Assembly (NCBI GenBank): GCA_032622095.1
Contig: CP136066.1
Span: 42,049,835-42,113,834 of the forward strand
From: Siphonodentalium dalli
Lineage: Eukaryota > Mollusca > Scaphopoda > Gadilida > Siphonodentaliidae
Direction: 5' to 3'
Length of the DNA: 64,000 nt
Shown: in pieces, positions 63,941-64,000 of the stretch
Numbering within the stretch: position 1 is the first letter of the stretch
Layout of the letters: each line of letters starts with the position of its first letter
Notes under the pieces: generated by a model
The model's input: the letters and a program-made list of their open reading frames with translations, nothing else
Told to the model about the DNA's origin: nothing
Database searches by the model: none
Translations under genes and position numbers: made by a program

Positions 63941-64000
63941 GATATCAGCAGGTGTTTTGTTATACCCATGATATATTAGCAGTGGTTATGTTATACCCAT

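Noticed and set aside
1-64000. tRNA, rRNA and snRNA genes
   Set aside because: I scanned by eye for tRNA B-box (ggttcgaatcc-like) and other conserved RNA motifs and saw none. A covariance-model search was not possible.

Overview
The window looks like nuclear DNA of a marine lophotrochozoan, most likely a bivalve mollusc. It has short exons with GT-AG introns, very dense TIR/foldback elements and minisatellites, the 'agctcacctgagacgaag' repeat that I know from molluscs, and frequent tacatgta motifs. The species assignment is an inference. No bacterial, phage or viral gene was recognised.

Three host genes are supported. (1) NAA20, the catalytic subunit of the NatB N-terminal acetyltransferase, lies on the + strand. 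Six coding exons (15918-15970, 23712-23736, 26834-26924, 29087-29216, 52897-53033, 63303-63388) join in frame to a complete 173-residue protein spread over 47 kb. (2) A complete CYP2-clan cytochrome P450 (499 residues, four exons, - strand, 43716 down to 35820) sits entirely inside NAA20 intron 4, antisense to it. (3) The first coding exon of a UPF0462 (C4orf33-like) gene lies on the - strand at 8889-8697; the rest of that gene was not found. A 42-codon ORF for a single-pass membrane micropeptide starts 29 nt after the NAA20 stop codon and is the best candidate for an undescribed coding element.

Layout: 1-8.7 kb holds foldback elements, an E-box minisatellite, two Helitron-like elements joined head to tail, and a hAT-type MITE with an exact 8-bp target duplication. 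8.7-12.6 kb holds the UPF0462 exon, unremarkable AT-rich DNA and a 100-bp tandem repeat. 12.66-15.4 kb is a 5'-truncated, frameshifted non-LTR retrotransposon ending about 0.5 kb before the NAA20 start codon. 15.9-29.2 kb carries NAA20 exons 1-4, with a 40-copy 35-bp minisatellite in intron 2 and a two-length minisatellite in intron 3. 29.2-52.9 kb is intron 4 with the nested P450, whose promoter abuts a 2-kb 33-bp minisatellite. 52.9-63.4 kb holds exons 5-6 with a segmental duplication. 63.4-64 kb holds the micropeptide ORF and a hairpin element in the presumed NAA20 3' UTR.

The most striking repeat structure is a 69-bp near-perfect palindrome present 21 times. It occurs inside at least three families of elements with different terminal repeats, most flanked by TTAA as in piggyBac-type transposons. 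One such element begins 29 bp past the P450 stop codon and supplies the nearest AATAAA signal. All coordinates come from reading the sequence; family names rest on recognised motifs and were not checked against databases.
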